Assembly: GCA_021292165.1 (NCBI GenBank)
Contig: CM037876.1
Location: 110,551,379-110,615,378, forward strand
DNA from: Shinisaurus crocodilurus
Lineage: Eukaryota; Chordata; Lepidosauria; Squamata; Shinisauridae
DNA length: 64,000 nt
Direction of reading: 5' to 3'
Within the stretch, counting starts at the first letter, position 1, and the number at the start of each line of letters is the position of its first letter. A program made the position numbers and the translations under genes. The notes beneath the pieces are model-generated. The model was not told the origin of the DNA. It ran no database searches and worked only from the letters and a program-made list of their open reading frames with translations. Below, in pieces: positions 39,201 to 44,597 of the stretch.

Positions 39201-42200
39201 CATGCAACTCATAGAATTTCATGCTCAGGAGGGAATCCCTTTAGAGCATTATGGAGCCTCTCCTTCTAGCCCTTGGCAGGGCACATTTTGTGCCAAGCAC
39301 ACAGCAATGTGCCTGATCATCGCTTTGAATTAGAGGCCCATCTACATATCCCGTAGAGGTATCCAGTGGCTCACTCTTTCTCAGGGCCAACTCTATATCA
39401 TGCTCCAATTTATTTTATTTTATCTGCTTTTCAAGCCAAAAAAAAGGGGGGGGGAGGTGCCACTCACACAGCAAGTAAAATTCAACAGTGCCCAGTGCTC
39501 TCAGGCTTACAAACTAAAAAGACAAGACTGGGAAGAAAAAAACCATTAATTAATTAATTAATTAATTAAATTAATTAAGGGAGGAAGAGTAGAGGGAACA
39601 TGTCAAACAGAACTCCCTCCTCTACAATGCCACAACAAAGAAATTAATCTTAACAGGCATTTAAATCCAGCGGGGGTGGGGGGGGCAGACTGACCTTGGA
39701 AGTAATAAAGGAGAGTGGCACCAACAGAACAGATCAAGCACAACAATTTATTCATTTATTTATTATATTTATACCCCGCCTTTTTTCCTGCAAGGAACCC
39801 AAGGCGGCTTACTTAGTCCTCCTCCTTCTCTCCATTTTATCCTCACAACAACCCTGTGAGGTAGGTTAGGCTGAGAGTCTGTGCCTGGCCCAAAGTCACC
39901 CAGTGAGTTTCATAGCCGAGCGGGGACTAGAACCCAGATCTCCCGAGTCCCAGTCCAACACTCTCACCACTACGCCACACTGGCTCAACAATCCAAATCT
40001 GTTGGGTTAGCTAGCAGTTATTTGAGAATTGTGATGTATTTCAAACACATTTTTTCTTTGTTATGTGAGGCTTATCCTCTCTTGCTGGTGTTTTTGCTGA
40101 GATGGTTCTGGAGCAACTACCCAGAAGTCCTTGACCCTCTGGCTAGTGATTTGGGCCTGATTGAACCAGAGTGAAGTAAATTCCCGGCAACCGCTCATTC
40201 TCTGGCTGATGGCTAAGACTAGGCTGGTTTTCAGCTTGCCATGGTGTGCTTAGTGGGAGGAAAGGGATGCAATGAAGTATCCTAAGTAGGGCAAAACCAG
40301 CATCCCAGAACTGCTGGTTCTCCCAAGTTGGAGAGGATTTCAGTTCTTCAAAAATAGATTATAAGATGGGGGATGTGCAAGCCCCAAAATATTTGGAGGG
40401 TGCTTACTGTGCCAGCTTCCCCTCAACCTCCCCCTCCCAGTTTAAAAGATGCCTGCTCTGCCAAAAGCTTCAGAAGCAGGAACAGAGCCCTGGCTGGTGC
40501 CACCCTGTGTCCTCCTCCCCAGAGTACCTCTGGAATTATGCCGGCTTGCTCATAGGCACTCTGGGGAGGAAGTGTTGCAGTGACAAGAGTTCTGCTCCTG
40601 CTGCTCCTTTGAAGTCACCAAGTACTATCTGTTAATGGTGTCAAATGAACCAAGATGTCTCATTCAGGCCATGTGATATTCTATTCTAGCACATATTCTA
40701 TCATAGCACTGGAGAGCTGTATGTGGGAGTTTTACAATCTCGGCGTAATGCAGTTGATAGATGCTTGACTGACTCTGGCAAAGGCGAGTTGCCCGTTATA
40801 GAGCAATGTAATGAAGCCACCGCAAAAGGACTGAATATGCACTGGGATTTCAAACAAGTAAGCTTCTAATTTATGATGCACACACACATAGCACTTCAGA
40901 AAGAACAGAGCATCAAAAATATGCATTGCTTAGGAAGACCTTGCTATTCCTTTCTAAACAAAGTTACCTTATGGTGTGTGAATCAGAGGTTCTGGAGCAC
41001 ATAGATGTCTGGACATCATATCCATGTTGCATACTTTGCTTCTTCAGCTGTTAAAAAGTGAAAATGTATTGCTGCCAAAGAGACTGAAACCGATTAAGCC
41101 ATCAGTAATGGATCCACATCTATATCGCTGTCCATGTATTAATGATTTAGAGCTGAAATGAATATTCCTAAATATTCAAAATTCAATGCATATGATAATT
41201 TTGCCACTCAGATTTTGAATCTGAATTTGCATGTGTAAATGAGAAATCTTCCCTCAAAACTGAAATTAAAGTGCTGCAATCCTATATATATACTTACCCA
41301 AGAGTAGGTCCCATTGAACTCAGTGGTGCTTATATCTAAGTAAACATGTTTAGCATCAAGCTTTTAGATGTTGGCAGGCCTTAAATTCAAGATCTCATAA
41401 GTTCTCTTCTATCAGATACTATTACAGTAATACCTTGAATTGCAAGTAACTTGGTCTGAGAGCGTTTTGCAAGACAAGCAAAATTTTTGGAAATTTTTTG
41501 ACTTGATAAACAAGCAAGGTCTTGCAAGACAAGGTAGGGATGTAACCACTCGCCTCGAGCGGGCGTAGTTGGCCGAAATCGGCCCCACTCACGCCCGCCA
41601 GAGACTCGCTTTGATATAAGAGTGTTTTGGATTACAAGCATGGTTCTGGAACAAATTATGCTCACAATCCAAGGTATTACTGTATATGCTAATACATTGC
41701 ATGTCAGCTATCAAATGCAGTCAATACTAAATACTACTAAATACTATTGCTGTTATGACACATGTGCCAGGGCCTCTTGGCACACCCCATTGCCTTTTAT
41801 AGGGCTAGGAATTTGGGGCCCTAGACACTCATAGGGATGGACAGAACCATCAAACTCAGTCTTGTTTGAGGTCAAGTTTGGTTTATCCTGTTTCTGCAGG
41901 AACTTGTGATGTTTTTAAAAATATCCATACAGAAATTCATACACATTTTTGTAATGTGTGCATTAATGTACACATTGACATAAGCATTTTTAAATATACA
42001 CATTTTTGCACACACGCTTCTGTTGACCAAAGCACGTCTGTGTACATTTTGGAAATGTATGCATTTTAGTTGTGCATTTTTCAAATGTGTGCATGTTGTC
42101 GAACTCATTTTGTGTGTGTGTGTGCATGGGGGGGGGGGAGTTTAATTGTCAAGTTTCTTTGGCTTCTTGATGATCTTGTCCAAAAAGTGGAGGCTCACAC

Positions 42201-43935
42201 AGGTAGAACAAGAGGATGTCTTGTTCAAGTTTTACATTAATAGCATGCATTGCAAGACTTGGATGGTGTCTGTCTTCAGGAGTTTGCATGTTTACTTGGA
42301 AGTAAGTCCCACTATATTCAATTAAGACTACTCCCAGGTAATGGTACGTACGATTTCAGCCTTACCTGCCTCCCTAGGGTCTGCATCATGTAAATGTTCC
42401 TTACTGCACACTCAATAAGGAACCATGCGATGCACAACTGGCCTTTTTACGTGCCAGGGAGGCTCCTGTTGAACTTCTTATAGCATTGTGAGACATTTAA
42501 GTCTTTCAAGTATGTTTATTTTTAATTTTTATTATATTTATATTGCACATTTCCTCCAAGAACTGAAAGTGGTGTACAAGATCCTCCCACTTTTACCCTT
42601 ACAACAACCATGTGAGGTAGGTAGTCTCCCCCATTCTAGTCCTGCACTGATCACTGCACCACACTGGCAACATAGCAAATACCTTCTTAGAATTTAACTC
42701 AGCATGGCTTGTTTGTTTTTTAAAAAATTCTGTATAGCAGGTGGAATACTAATGTGTAATATTGTGTTCATGGAATGTGTGGTGCAGAGAGCTCGAGCAA
42801 TAATCCTTGATGATTGGCACTGGAGTGTTACAAGCACGATGTTTCTACATCTGTGAAATGGAAGGCATGATTACTTCAGACATAAGAACATAGGAAGAGC
42901 CATGATGGATCAGGCCAAGGGGCCTTCTCGTCCAGCATTCTGTTCACACAGTGACCAGCCAGATAAATGAAGGAGCAATCACTAATATTGTTATCTTTCA
43001 ATATTGAATCTCTGAGTAGTGTAATTGGCTACAACTCTATTAATTGATCTGGAGTGTACTGTGTAACCTCAGGCAACAACTGACTGCTCAGGGGATACAA
43101 TTAACTTGACTTGTAGGCGGGGTGGGCATTTGCTGCTCTATTACAATGATTAATTGTAATAATTGTGATACTTTTACTTTAGAGATGCATTTGTTTCATT
43201 TTGCTGTGATGTGAATATGTTCCTGATATTTTAGTGACGTTGGTTGTGAGCAAATGTTAGTTCATTCATTCATTGCATGCCGATCATCAGTTATTATCAA
43301 ATATTAAATACCACTACATGCCATGAATCATATGTTGTCAGTTACTAACAACACTGTATATCAGTCATCAAATAGTTCAATACTAATTACTATCAGCTCT
43401 CAAATATCAACTATTGAAATCAAATACCATAGGATGCCAGATATCAAACGTTTGGTGAATATCTGAAAAATACTTGGCACACAGTGAATACGTAGAGAAA
43501 TTATTCAAAATAAAAATGTGCAGAAAATAAGTTTGAGAAGATTTTTCAGGACAAGTTTGAGCTTAAATTATAACAGTTTACATGTTGCATGTGTTCTACT
43601 TCAGAATTATTATTATATATATTGCTATTTGTGCATTTTTATTTTGAAGTATACATGTTTCTAACTGTACTTGTTGCAGCCATTGGCTTCAAGTAATAAG
43701 TCTCTGCATTTTTATTAGTATTTGTTGTTGTTTTGCATTCTAGGGATCATCTGTAATCAACAGGGATACTAAAAGATGTCTTGAAATTGTGAAAGACCAA
43801 GGATCTCCATATTACAGACTTGTTATGCAAAGGTGTTCAGGTCAAAAGTGGAACATCCAACACACTGTGAAGAACTGGGGAAAGAAGGAAACCACAGGAC
43901 AGCTTATTATTCAAAAGAAAAGGAAGCTTTTATAG
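2888..43935 (+). CDS. GALNT8: GALNT8, polypeptide N-acetylgalactosaminyltransferase 8 (coding exons 2 to last, spliced)
   Basis: Golgi type II membrane enzyme family that transfers GalNAc from UDP-GalNAc to Ser/Thr of proteins to start mucin-type O-glycosylation. Ten exons on one strand join in frame: 2888-3158, 8047-8213, 15256-15439, 21810-22007, 27943-28057, 32272-32457, 36837-36974, 38930-39025, 40690-40857, 43744-43935. All have AG acceptors and GT donors. They encode about 571 residues; human GALNT8 is, from memory, 637, so the missing part fits a 5' exon carrying the cytoplasmic tail and signal anchor. Order of domains: stem region, GT-A catalytic domain (DAH at 15411-15419, YGGENVE in exon 5, PCSRVAH in exon 6), then a ricin-type lectin domain ending in QKW (43843-43851). 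Identity to remembered human GALNT8 is high throughout, including the NIP...GID.GDVSSR and [11 protein letters not shown] segments. GALNT9, 17 and 18 are related but match less well. No frameshift or internal stop was seen. Confidence 0.95.
3763..4036 (-). mobile_element. Sauria-type tRNA-derived SINE with a long (ATT)n tail
   Basis: Read on the - strand it starts GAGCCAGTGTGGTGTAGTGG, then the tRNA-like head and the GTTGTGAGGATAAAATGGAG body. It ends in a TATAAA tail expanded to about 17 TTA units. The same family occurs six more times in the window. Confidence 0.85.
4563..4957 (-). mobile_element. CR1 LINE, 3' end fragment
   Basis: The - strand translates to the conserved CR1 tail of the reverse transcriptase ([31 protein letters not shown] and [13 protein letters not shown]). 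It ends with the GATTCTATGA-type terminus typical of CR1. Confidence 0.85.
4958..7743 (-). mobile_element. L2-like LINE, 5'-truncated and broken
   Basis: Read on the - strand, endonuclease motifs (7205-7726: [28 protein letters not shown]) are followed by reverse transcriptase (5087-7316: [47 protein letters not shown]). Several frameshifts and a short T-rich insertion near 6270-6305 split it. The 3' UTR ends in a sequence with GCCCATCTGGC. The RT motifs put it in the CR1/L2 group, closer to L2 than to the CR1 copies here. Confidence 0.88.
8047..8213 (+). CDS. GALNT8: GALNT8 exon 3: first half of the UDP-GalNAc-binding fold
   Basis: Acceptor TTTCCTGCAG and donor G/GTGAGT. The first base completes the Arg codon begun in the previous exon, giving R-CLEKKYP. 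It encodes the first beta strands of the GT-A fold ([14 protein letters not shown]), the [16 protein letters not shown] helix and the DDFSSD nucleotide-sugar loop, and ends after codon position 1. Confidence 0.95.
8787..9874. mobile_element. Palindromic hAT-type MITE, copy 2, split by another hAT
   Basis: The left end is 8787-8796 and the rest runs from 9750 to 9874. The outer flanks are an exact 8-bp duplication, CTCTGTAT (8779-8786 and 9875-9882). Joined across the insert it matches the other copies. Confidence 0.85.
8797..9741 (+). mobile_element. hAT transposon with GACTCG-rich ends and a transposase remnant
   Basis: The termini CAGGGATGGGG and CAACATCCCTG, 945 bp apart, are flanked by an exact duplication GTGTTCTC (8789-8796 and 9742-9749) that is itself part of the host MITE. 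Both subterminal zones are arrays of GACTCG and CGAGTC. Between them, 9090-9227 encodes [19 protein letters not shown], which is the C-terminal hAT dimerisation region (hATC). The rest of the transposase is gone. Positions 9300-9480 hold imperfect direct repeats. Confidence 0.88.
9883..10454. other. Intron 3 sequence with nothing recognised
   Basis: No terminal repeats, exon or LINE translation was found in this stretch before the Penelope element tail. Confidence 0.35.
11393..12016. mobile_element. Non-autonomous hAT inserted in the Penelope element
   Basis: The 16-bp ends CAGTGGTGCAGCTAGG and, inverted, TAGTAATGTAGCTAGG are flanked by an exact 8-bp duplication GTGTTCTG (11385-11392 and 12017-12024). 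Removing it rejoins the Penelope frame. No transposase was seen inside. Confidence 0.8.
12211..12640. mobile_element. Second non-autonomous hAT inserted in the Penelope element
   Basis: The ends CAGGGATGGGCAACATGCAG and, inverted, a GGGGTGAGCAACGT-type sequence form an imperfect terminal repeat. The flanks ATGTAGAC and CTACAGAC match at only 5 of 8 positions. Penelope coding sequence lies on both sides. Confidence 0.65.
12749..13000 (-). mobile_element. Sauria-type tRNA-derived SINE
   Basis: A reverse copy from the TTTATTTATTATATTTATACC tail zone to GCCACACTGGCTC at its head, with a CCTCCT run of about 8 units in the body. Confidence 0.85.
13073..14227. mobile_element. OC1-like hAT transposon, copy A (1155 bp)
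   Basis: It runs from CAGTGATGGCGAACCTATGG to its inverted partner AAAAGGTTCGCCATCACTG and is flanked by an exact 8-bp duplication TTATAGCA (13065-13072 and 14228-14235). These ends resemble the OposCharlie1 (OC1) family known from several tetrapods. The interior is AT-rich and carries a decayed Tigger-like MITE at about 13751-14009. Confidence 0.9.
13751..14009. mobile_element. Tigger-like MITE, decayed copy inside the OC1-like hAT
   Basis: It begins CAGTAATACCTTGGCTTGCA after a TA and shares the GAGAGCGTTTTGCAAGACAA and GAGTGTTTTGGATTACAAGC blocks with the four other copies. The right end is degraded. Confidence 0.7.
14236..14781. other. Intron 3 sequence with nothing recognised
   Basis: Contains a C run near 14350 but no exon or transposon end that could be supported. 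Confidence 0.35.
14790..14892. mobile_element. Palindromic hAT-type MITE, short copy
   Basis: 103-bp foldback with the shared arms; the centre is shortened. The 8-bp flanks CTCTAGAT and ATCTAGAT (7 of 8) carry the TCTAGA-like core favoured by hAT enzymes. A half copy of the diverged subfamily follows at about 14893-14990. Confidence 0.82.
15256..15439 (+). CDS. GALNT8: GALNT8 exon 4: catalytic domain with the metal-binding DxH motif
   Basis: Acceptor ATTTTCAG and donor G/GTAAGG. It continues the fold with [11 protein letters not shown], the [14 protein letters not shown] loop and the D-A-H triplet (15411-15419) that stands where most family members have DSH and binds Mn2+. It ends two bases into a Trp codon completed by the next exon. 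Confidence 0.95.
15440..16510. other. Intron 4 sequence with nothing recognised
   Basis: AT-rich at first, then a more balanced stretch (15900-16480). No coding or transposon signature was supported. Confidence 0.35.
16511..16565 (-). mobile_element. CR1 or 5S-SINE tail fragment
   Basis: The reverse strand reads GGGGTTGGACTCGATGGCC...CTATGATCTATGA, the 3' tail shared by CR1 and the 5S-derived SINE of this window. Too short to tell which. Confidence 0.6.
16566..18600 (+). mobile_element. L2-like LINE, heavily mutated
   Basis: Broken reverse transcriptase pieces read along the + strand: [70 protein letters not shown] (catalytic DD changed to DN) and [11 protein letters not shown]. It ends in an A-rich tail of ATAAATAA units at about 18570-18600. 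Confidence 0.85.
18601..19284. other. Intron 4 sequence with GT-rich tracts
   Basis: Holds a G run near 18643 and a TGTGTG-rich zone at 18710-18860, plus three imperfect repeats built on CA.TTTGCCT.CTG.GAAAT (about 18872, 19012 and 19142). No gene seen. Confidence 0.4.
19293..19427. mobile_element. Palindromic hAT-type MITE, CAGGGCTC subfamily, copy 1
   Basis: Foldback with ends CAGGGCTCTCCAACCTTGGG and its complement; the centre has GCTGCAGCTCCCAGCAT. The 8-bp flanks GTCTACAG and GTCTAAAG match at 7 of 8. Confidence 0.83.
19958..20093. mobile_element. Palindromic hAT-type MITE, copy with exact flanks
   Basis: The foldback is flanked by the exact 8-bp duplication GCCTAGGC (19950-19957 and 20094-20101). 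The same octamer flanks the copy at 37066. Confidence 0.87.
20332..21415. mobile_element. OC1-like hAT transposon, copy B, with a GC-rich interior
   Basis: It has the same ends as the copy at 13073 (CAGTGATGGCGAACCTATGG and AAAAGGTTCGCCATCACTG) and an exact 8-bp duplication GCCTAATA (20324-20331 and 21416-21423). The inside is quite different: about 20400-21150 is strongly GC- and CpG-rich with open frames on both strands, followed by an L2-tail-like piece and a (TC)n(AC)n tract. Long reading frames here are a composition effect; no protein family was recognised. Confidence 0.9.
21214..21292. repeat. (TC)n(AC)n microsatellite
   Basis: About 25 TC units followed directly by about 14 AC units, inside the hAT at 20332-21415. 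Confidence 0.95.
21810..22007 (+). CDS. GALNT8: GALNT8 exon 5: catalytic domain, middle part
   Basis: Acceptor CCATTGCAG and donor G/GTAAGT. It encodes [21 protein letters not shown] and a [15 protein letters not shown] segment typical of the GALNT8/9/17/18 group. It ends with two bases of an Arg codon. A reverse SINE begins only about 12 bp after the donor. Confidence 0.95.
22020..22264 (-). mobile_element. Sauria-type SINE, 12 bp after the GALNT8 exon 5 donor
   Basis: A reverse copy, tail first (TTTATTTATTATATTTATAC) and ending at GCCACCCTGGCTCTC. The splice donor GTAAGT of the exon at 21810-22007 is left intact just before it. Confidence 0.86.
22270..22919. other. Intron 5 sequence with nothing recognised
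   Basis: Short T, G and C runs; no supported element. Confidence 0.35.
22920..23670 (-). mobile_element. Non-LTR reverse transcriptase fragment, clade not settled
   Basis: The - strand reads as broken [18 protein letters not shown], a [15 protein letters not shown] motif (23290-23230), [15 protein letters not shown], and a decayed YxDD-like site followed by [12 protein letters not shown] (22975-22925). It differs clearly from the CR1 and L2-like copies here. Frameshifts are frequent. Confidence 0.7.
23795..24400 (-). mobile_element. Retroelement fragment with an SGNH-hydrolase-like end
   Basis: Read on the - strand it encodes [18 protein letters not shown], close to the DGVHLSD.GN.LF end of SGNH domains carried by some vertebrate retroelements (here His is Cys). 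It runs on to an AATAAATGTGGCCC block and TGTGTCTCGACTCATT (revcomp of 23795-23850). The stretch at 44598-45010 has the same order of blocks. A DIRS/Ngaro-like origin is a guess. Confidence 0.5.
24600..24780. repeat. AT-rich imperfect tandem duplication
   Basis: Two units of about 90-100 bp, starting near 24607 and 24699, share a GATA.AACAA.TAACTT.AAAAT core. Confidence 0.55.
25168..25462 (+). mobile_element. hAT transposase fragment
   Basis: Encodes [20 protein letters not shown], then [20 protein letters not shown]. This resembles the segment of hAT transposases in which a Trp-x2-Leu helix leads to LEPI..AI...ES..A.LS. The fragment ends where a CR1 piece begins, so the open frame that spans both is a chimera of two dead elements. 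Confidence 0.6.
25463..26060 (+). mobile_element. CR1 LINE fragment
   Basis: Translates to the CR1 reverse transcriptase end: [39 protein letters not shown], then after a frameshift [19 protein letters not shown]. It is nearly collinear with 62570-63150 and truncated before the CR1 terminus. Confidence 0.87.
26103..26362. mobile_element. Tigger-like MITE, copy 2
   Basis: Terminal inverted repeats CAGTAATACCTTGGATTGCA lie between TA dinucleotides (26101-26102 and 26363-26364), the target signature of the Tc1/mariner group. Confidence 0.87.
26370..26935 (-). mobile_element. CR1 LINE, 5' part of ORF2 (endonuclease start)
   Basis: The - strand reads [15 protein letters not shown] (about 26570-26525), then a TWWDSSHE motif (about 26460), both hallmarks of the CR1 apurinic endonuclease. 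It is cut off by the Tigger-like MITE and is in the opposite orientation to the CR1 piece at 25463. Confidence 0.65.
26936..27942. other. Intron 5 sequence, possibly an unrecognised element
   Basis: A CT-rich block (27190-27500) with short reading frames and GTGACACCAAATGAAG near 27003 could belong to a retroelement, but no family could be named. Confidence 0.3.
27943..28057 (+). CDS. GALNT8: GALNT8 exon 6: GGEN motif
   Basis: Acceptor CTTCTGTATCAG and donor G/GTAAGG. It encodes [15 protein letters not shown], then [18 protein letters not shown]. The GGEN motif is preceded by Tyr rather than the Trp of most active family members, a known feature of the GALNT8-type subfamily. It ends on a complete codon. 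Confidence 0.95.
28206..28400. repeat. Foldback repeat, family F2, copy 1
   Basis: Arms AGCTTTTATTTGGAGCTTTA and, inverted, AAGCTTCAAATAAAAGCTGC surround a core with CCATGGTGCTGAAC. The same design, with longer arms, is at 63366-63565. Confidence 0.65.
28489..28595. repeat. Perfect 30-bp inverted repeat with a 47-bp loop
   Basis: The arm at 28489-28518 (starts GTGACACAGAGTATACATCA) is exactly complementary to 28566-28595. The loop contains CCCCCTTATCTTTCAGGGG, itself a small hairpin. Confidence 0.9.
28600..29540. other. Intron 6 sequence; AT-rich start with a duplicated motif
   Basis: Two copies of AAATAGATAAAAGAAAGTT (about 28701 and 28772) lie in AT-rich DNA; the rest to 29540 has no supported element. 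Confidence 0.4.
29541..31199 (+). mobile_element. L2-like LINE, 5'-truncated, with an inverted duplication
   Basis: Broken RT reads [43 protein letters not shown] (catalytic YVDD kept) and [15 protein letters not shown]. Near the end, 30605-30735 is repeated in reverse complement at 30778-30915, so the element folds back on itself. It ends next to a (CATC)n tract. Confidence 0.85.
31200..31227. repeat. (CATC)n microsatellite
   Basis: Seven units at the 3' end of the L2-like LINE. Confidence 0.95.
31228..32271. other. Intron 6 end, nothing recognised
   Basis: Balanced composition with a C run near 31830. No element or exon was supported before the acceptor at 32271. Confidence 0.35.
32272..32457 (+). 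CDS. GALNT8: GALNT8 exon 7: end of the catalytic domain
   Basis: Acceptor GACTACAG; the donor GAG/GTTATT departs from consensus at positions 3 to 6 but is the only one that keeps frame. It encodes [20 protein letters not shown] with the active-site His at 32323-32325, HKPY, and the conserved [14 protein letters not shown] helix ending NIPIE. A Tigger-like MITE starts 60 bp after the donor. Confidence 0.94.
32518..32755. mobile_element. Tigger-like MITE, copy 3, 60 bp after a GALNT8 donor
   Basis: Ends CAGTAATACCTTGGATTGCA and, inverted, CAGTCATGCCTTGGATTGAG lie between TA dinucleotides (32516-32517, 32756-32757). Confidence 0.87.
33437..33590. repeat. Long imperfect palindrome inside the hAT
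   Basis: Arms run from TATCACTTCCTGGTTCTCCA through ACCATGGTAAAGTAC to AAAACGGC and back in complement. The centre is about 17 bp. Confidence 0.85.
33810..34273. mobile_element. GC-rich hAT-like insert nested in the hAT
   Basis: Ends TAGGGATGTACC and, inverted, TAGTGGTGGGACC. Flanks are exact copies of GTTGGGGA (33802-33809 and 34274-34281), which is the host's own end sequence. It is very GC- and CpG-rich and carries a palindrome (33986-34050) shared with the element at 56452-57014. Confidence 0.75.
34412..34582 (+). mobile_element. 5S rRNA-derived SINE with a CR1-type tail
   Basis: The first 85 bases follow 5S rRNA (GGAAAGCTAAGCAGGCTCAG, then GCCTGGTTATTACTTGGATG and GGAGACC), covering the internal promoter A and C boxes. 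The rest is a CR1-like 3' end: CAGGGGGTTGGACTCGATAG, CCTTCCAATTCTGTGAT, CTATGAAATCTATG. It is a 5S-class (SINE3-like) element mobilised, by inference, by CR1. Confidence 0.85.
34769..34967. repeat. Long hairpin, about 75-bp arms
   Basis: The arm beginning AATTCTATATGTTAATTATG and reading on through AATGCCTCGCTCTTGCTGTT and CTGAACCTAGTG returns as its complement up to 34967, with few mismatches. It looks like a foldback MITE; clean target duplications were not identified. Confidence 0.8.
34968..35320. other. Intron 7 sequence with a LINE-tail-like piece
   Basis: About 35160-35220 resembles the common tail reading GACTGGACTAGATGGACCAT; otherwise nothing was recognised. Confidence 0.4.
35325..36478. 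mobile_element. Non-autonomous DNA transposon with a GGTTC.CACGACA-type end
   Basis: The left end GGGTTCTCACGACATGCGAA and, inverted, the right end GGGCAGGTCCGCATGACAC form a diverged terminal repeat. The first 310 bases of the window match its right part and 63956-64000 matches its left end. Three hairpin-forming repeats of a CACGTTCTGCTGGG unit occur inside. A clear target duplication was not found, so the superfamily is open. Confidence 0.65.
35770..35957 (+). mobile_element. L2-like LINE 3' end
   Basis: It has the same terminus as the reverse LINE at 4958, here reading ATTGTACATCGCCCAGGG, then CCAGATGGGCGATTAACAAA and an AATAAA-rich tail. It sits inside the DNA transposon at 35325-36478. 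Confidence 0.7.
36837..36974 (+). CDS. GALNT8: GALNT8 exon 8: linker between catalytic and lectin domains
   Basis: Acceptor TTTTTTCAG and donor ACA/GTAAGT; it has 46 whole codons. It encodes [20 protein letters not shown], a [10 protein letters not shown] segment and a QPAIVAYGT end, closely matching the equivalent human GALNT8 segment. Both flanking introns are phase 0. Confidence 0.95.
37066..37175. mobile_element. Palindromic hAT-type MITE, copy with exact flanks
   Basis: The shortened foldback has exact 8-bp flanks GCCTAGGC (37058-37065, 37176-37183), 91 bp after the exon 8 donor. Confidence 0.86.
37560..38000 (-). mobile_element. L2-like LINE 3' fragment
   Basis: The - strand gives [20 protein letters not shown] and [20 protein letters not shown], matching the end of the L2-like ORF2 at 55130-55470. 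Confidence 0.75.
38001..38929. other. Intron 8 sequence, mostly unassigned
   Basis: About 38370-38445 holds a half copy of the diverged palindromic MITE (AATGGTCAGGAATGCTGAGA, GGTTGGGGAAGGC). Nothing else was supported. Confidence 0.4.
38930..39025 (+). CDS. GALNT8: GALNT8 exon 9: start of the ricin-type lectin domain
   Basis: Acceptor after a poly-C run (CCCCCCCAG) and donor CAG/GTAAGT; it has 32 codons. It encodes [19 protein letters not shown] and a [10 protein letters not shown] end. The CID triplet stands for the CLD motif of the lectin alpha repeat. The poly-C polypyrimidine tract is unusual, though C-rich tracts are functional. Confidence 0.93.
39026..39745. other. Intron 9 sequence with simple repeats
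   Basis: An (ATTA)n tract at about 39545-39578 and A and G runs near 39440; no element was supported. Confidence 0.4.
39747..39986 (-). mobile_element. Sauria-type tRNA-derived SINE
   Basis: A reverse copy with the shared head, body and tail. A short AACAAT repeat on both sides is a likely target duplication. Confidence 0.86.
39990..40689. other. Intron 9 end, nothing recognised
   Basis: No exon or element was supported up to the acceptor at 40689. Confidence 0.35.
40690..40857 (+). CDS. GALNT8: GALNT8 exon 10: lectin domain, middle repeat
   Basis: Acceptor CTATTCTAG and donor CAA/GTAAGC; it has 56 codons. It encodes a [10 protein letters not shown] motif, a [13 protein letters not shown] segment and HWDFKQ, matching the beta repeat of the C-terminal lectin domain of GALNT8. 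Confidence 0.94.
41425..41682. mobile_element. Tigger-like MITE, copy 4
   Basis: Ends CAGTAATACCTTGAATTGCA and complement lie between TA dinucleotides (41423-41424, 41683-41684). Confidence 0.87.
41930..42115. repeat. Low-complexity TGTGCATTTT-type imperfect repeats
   Basis: Several variants of ACACATTTTTG, TGTGCATT and GCATTTTTAAA follow one another on both strands, ending in a (TG)n tract and a G run at about 42110-42140. Confidence 0.55.
42116..43743. other. Intron 10 sequence, mostly unassigned
   Basis: About 42888-42965 (AGAACATAGGAAGAGCCATG, TGGATCAGGCCAAGG) is a common reptile LINE-tail-like repeat. 43250-43450 is AT-rich with loosely repeated ATCA.ATATCAA motifs. No further exon was seen. 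Confidence 0.4.
43744..43935 (+). CDS. GALNT8: GALNT8 last coding exon: lectin gamma repeat and stop
   Basis: Acceptor TTGCATTCTAG; the stop TAG is at 43933-43935. It encodes [13 protein letters not shown], then [19 protein letters not shown] with the QxW motif at 43843-43851. A Lys-rich tail ending KKRKLL extends past the point where the human protein, as remembered, stops. No perfect AATAAA was seen in the next few hundred bases, so the 3' end of the transcript is not fixed. Confidence 0.93.
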   Translation, partial: GSSVINRDTKRCLEIVKDQGSPYYRLVMQRCSGQKWNIQHTVKNWGKKETTGQLIIQKKRKLL

Positions 43936-44154
43936 ATTAAAGGGAACTTTTTCGAGTTTCTTAATTAAGAGAGTAAGTTCCTGCTGAAAAGGATGATATA
44001 GCACTTTTGATTCTTGGGTGTGATTAGCTTTTCATGTTGCTGGCTATTATACATTGCATATAACGAATTATGCTGCTGAGCCTGAAGGGTCGTGAACATT
44101 TTAAACATGATGGAAATAGATGTGTACATTTTAGATAAATAATAGATGTTAGAA

Positions 44155-44245
44155 AAGCCTTCCCCTACCTGGCGCCCTCCAGCTGGCTAGGGATGACAAG
44201 AGTTGTACTCCAACACATCTGCTGGGTACCAGGTTCAGGAAGGCT
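44155..44245. mobile_element. Diverged palindromic hAT-type MITE, shortened
   Basis: The ends AAGCCTTCCCCTACCTGG and complement-like CCAGGTTCAGGAAGGCTG mark the diverged subfamily. The flanks TGTTAGAA and TGTTAGTG nearly match. It lies 220 bp after the GALNT8 stop codon, possibly inside the 3' UTR. Confidence 0.6.
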
Positions 44246-44597
44246 GTGTTAGTGCTTGGTTTATCTGTGGAATCTGTCACCACATGATGTAATGAGAGCC
44301 ATGAACTTGGTTGCTTTAAAAGGGGATTAGTCAAATTCATGGAAGATCATGATGAAAATATAGGATCTCTAAATACCAGTCATTAGGGAATCCCTAGTAT
44401 TCCTATTTGTGTGTCCACAACATCCATAAGGACCATGTATTTTTTCATCATTATTGTACAAGAAGCCAACATACATTGCTGTGAAGGAATCTAATGTGTA
44501 TGTTTGGTGGAAATCTTTGTATCTGTCTTCATTGCAGAAAGTGCCTGAACTGACCCCCCCCCCCCGCCCCAGGTTCTAGGGCTTACTGACAACTTAA

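Noticed and set aside
41387..41665. 92-codon frame on the - strand
   Set aside because: It is almost entirely the Tigger-like MITE at 41425-41682.
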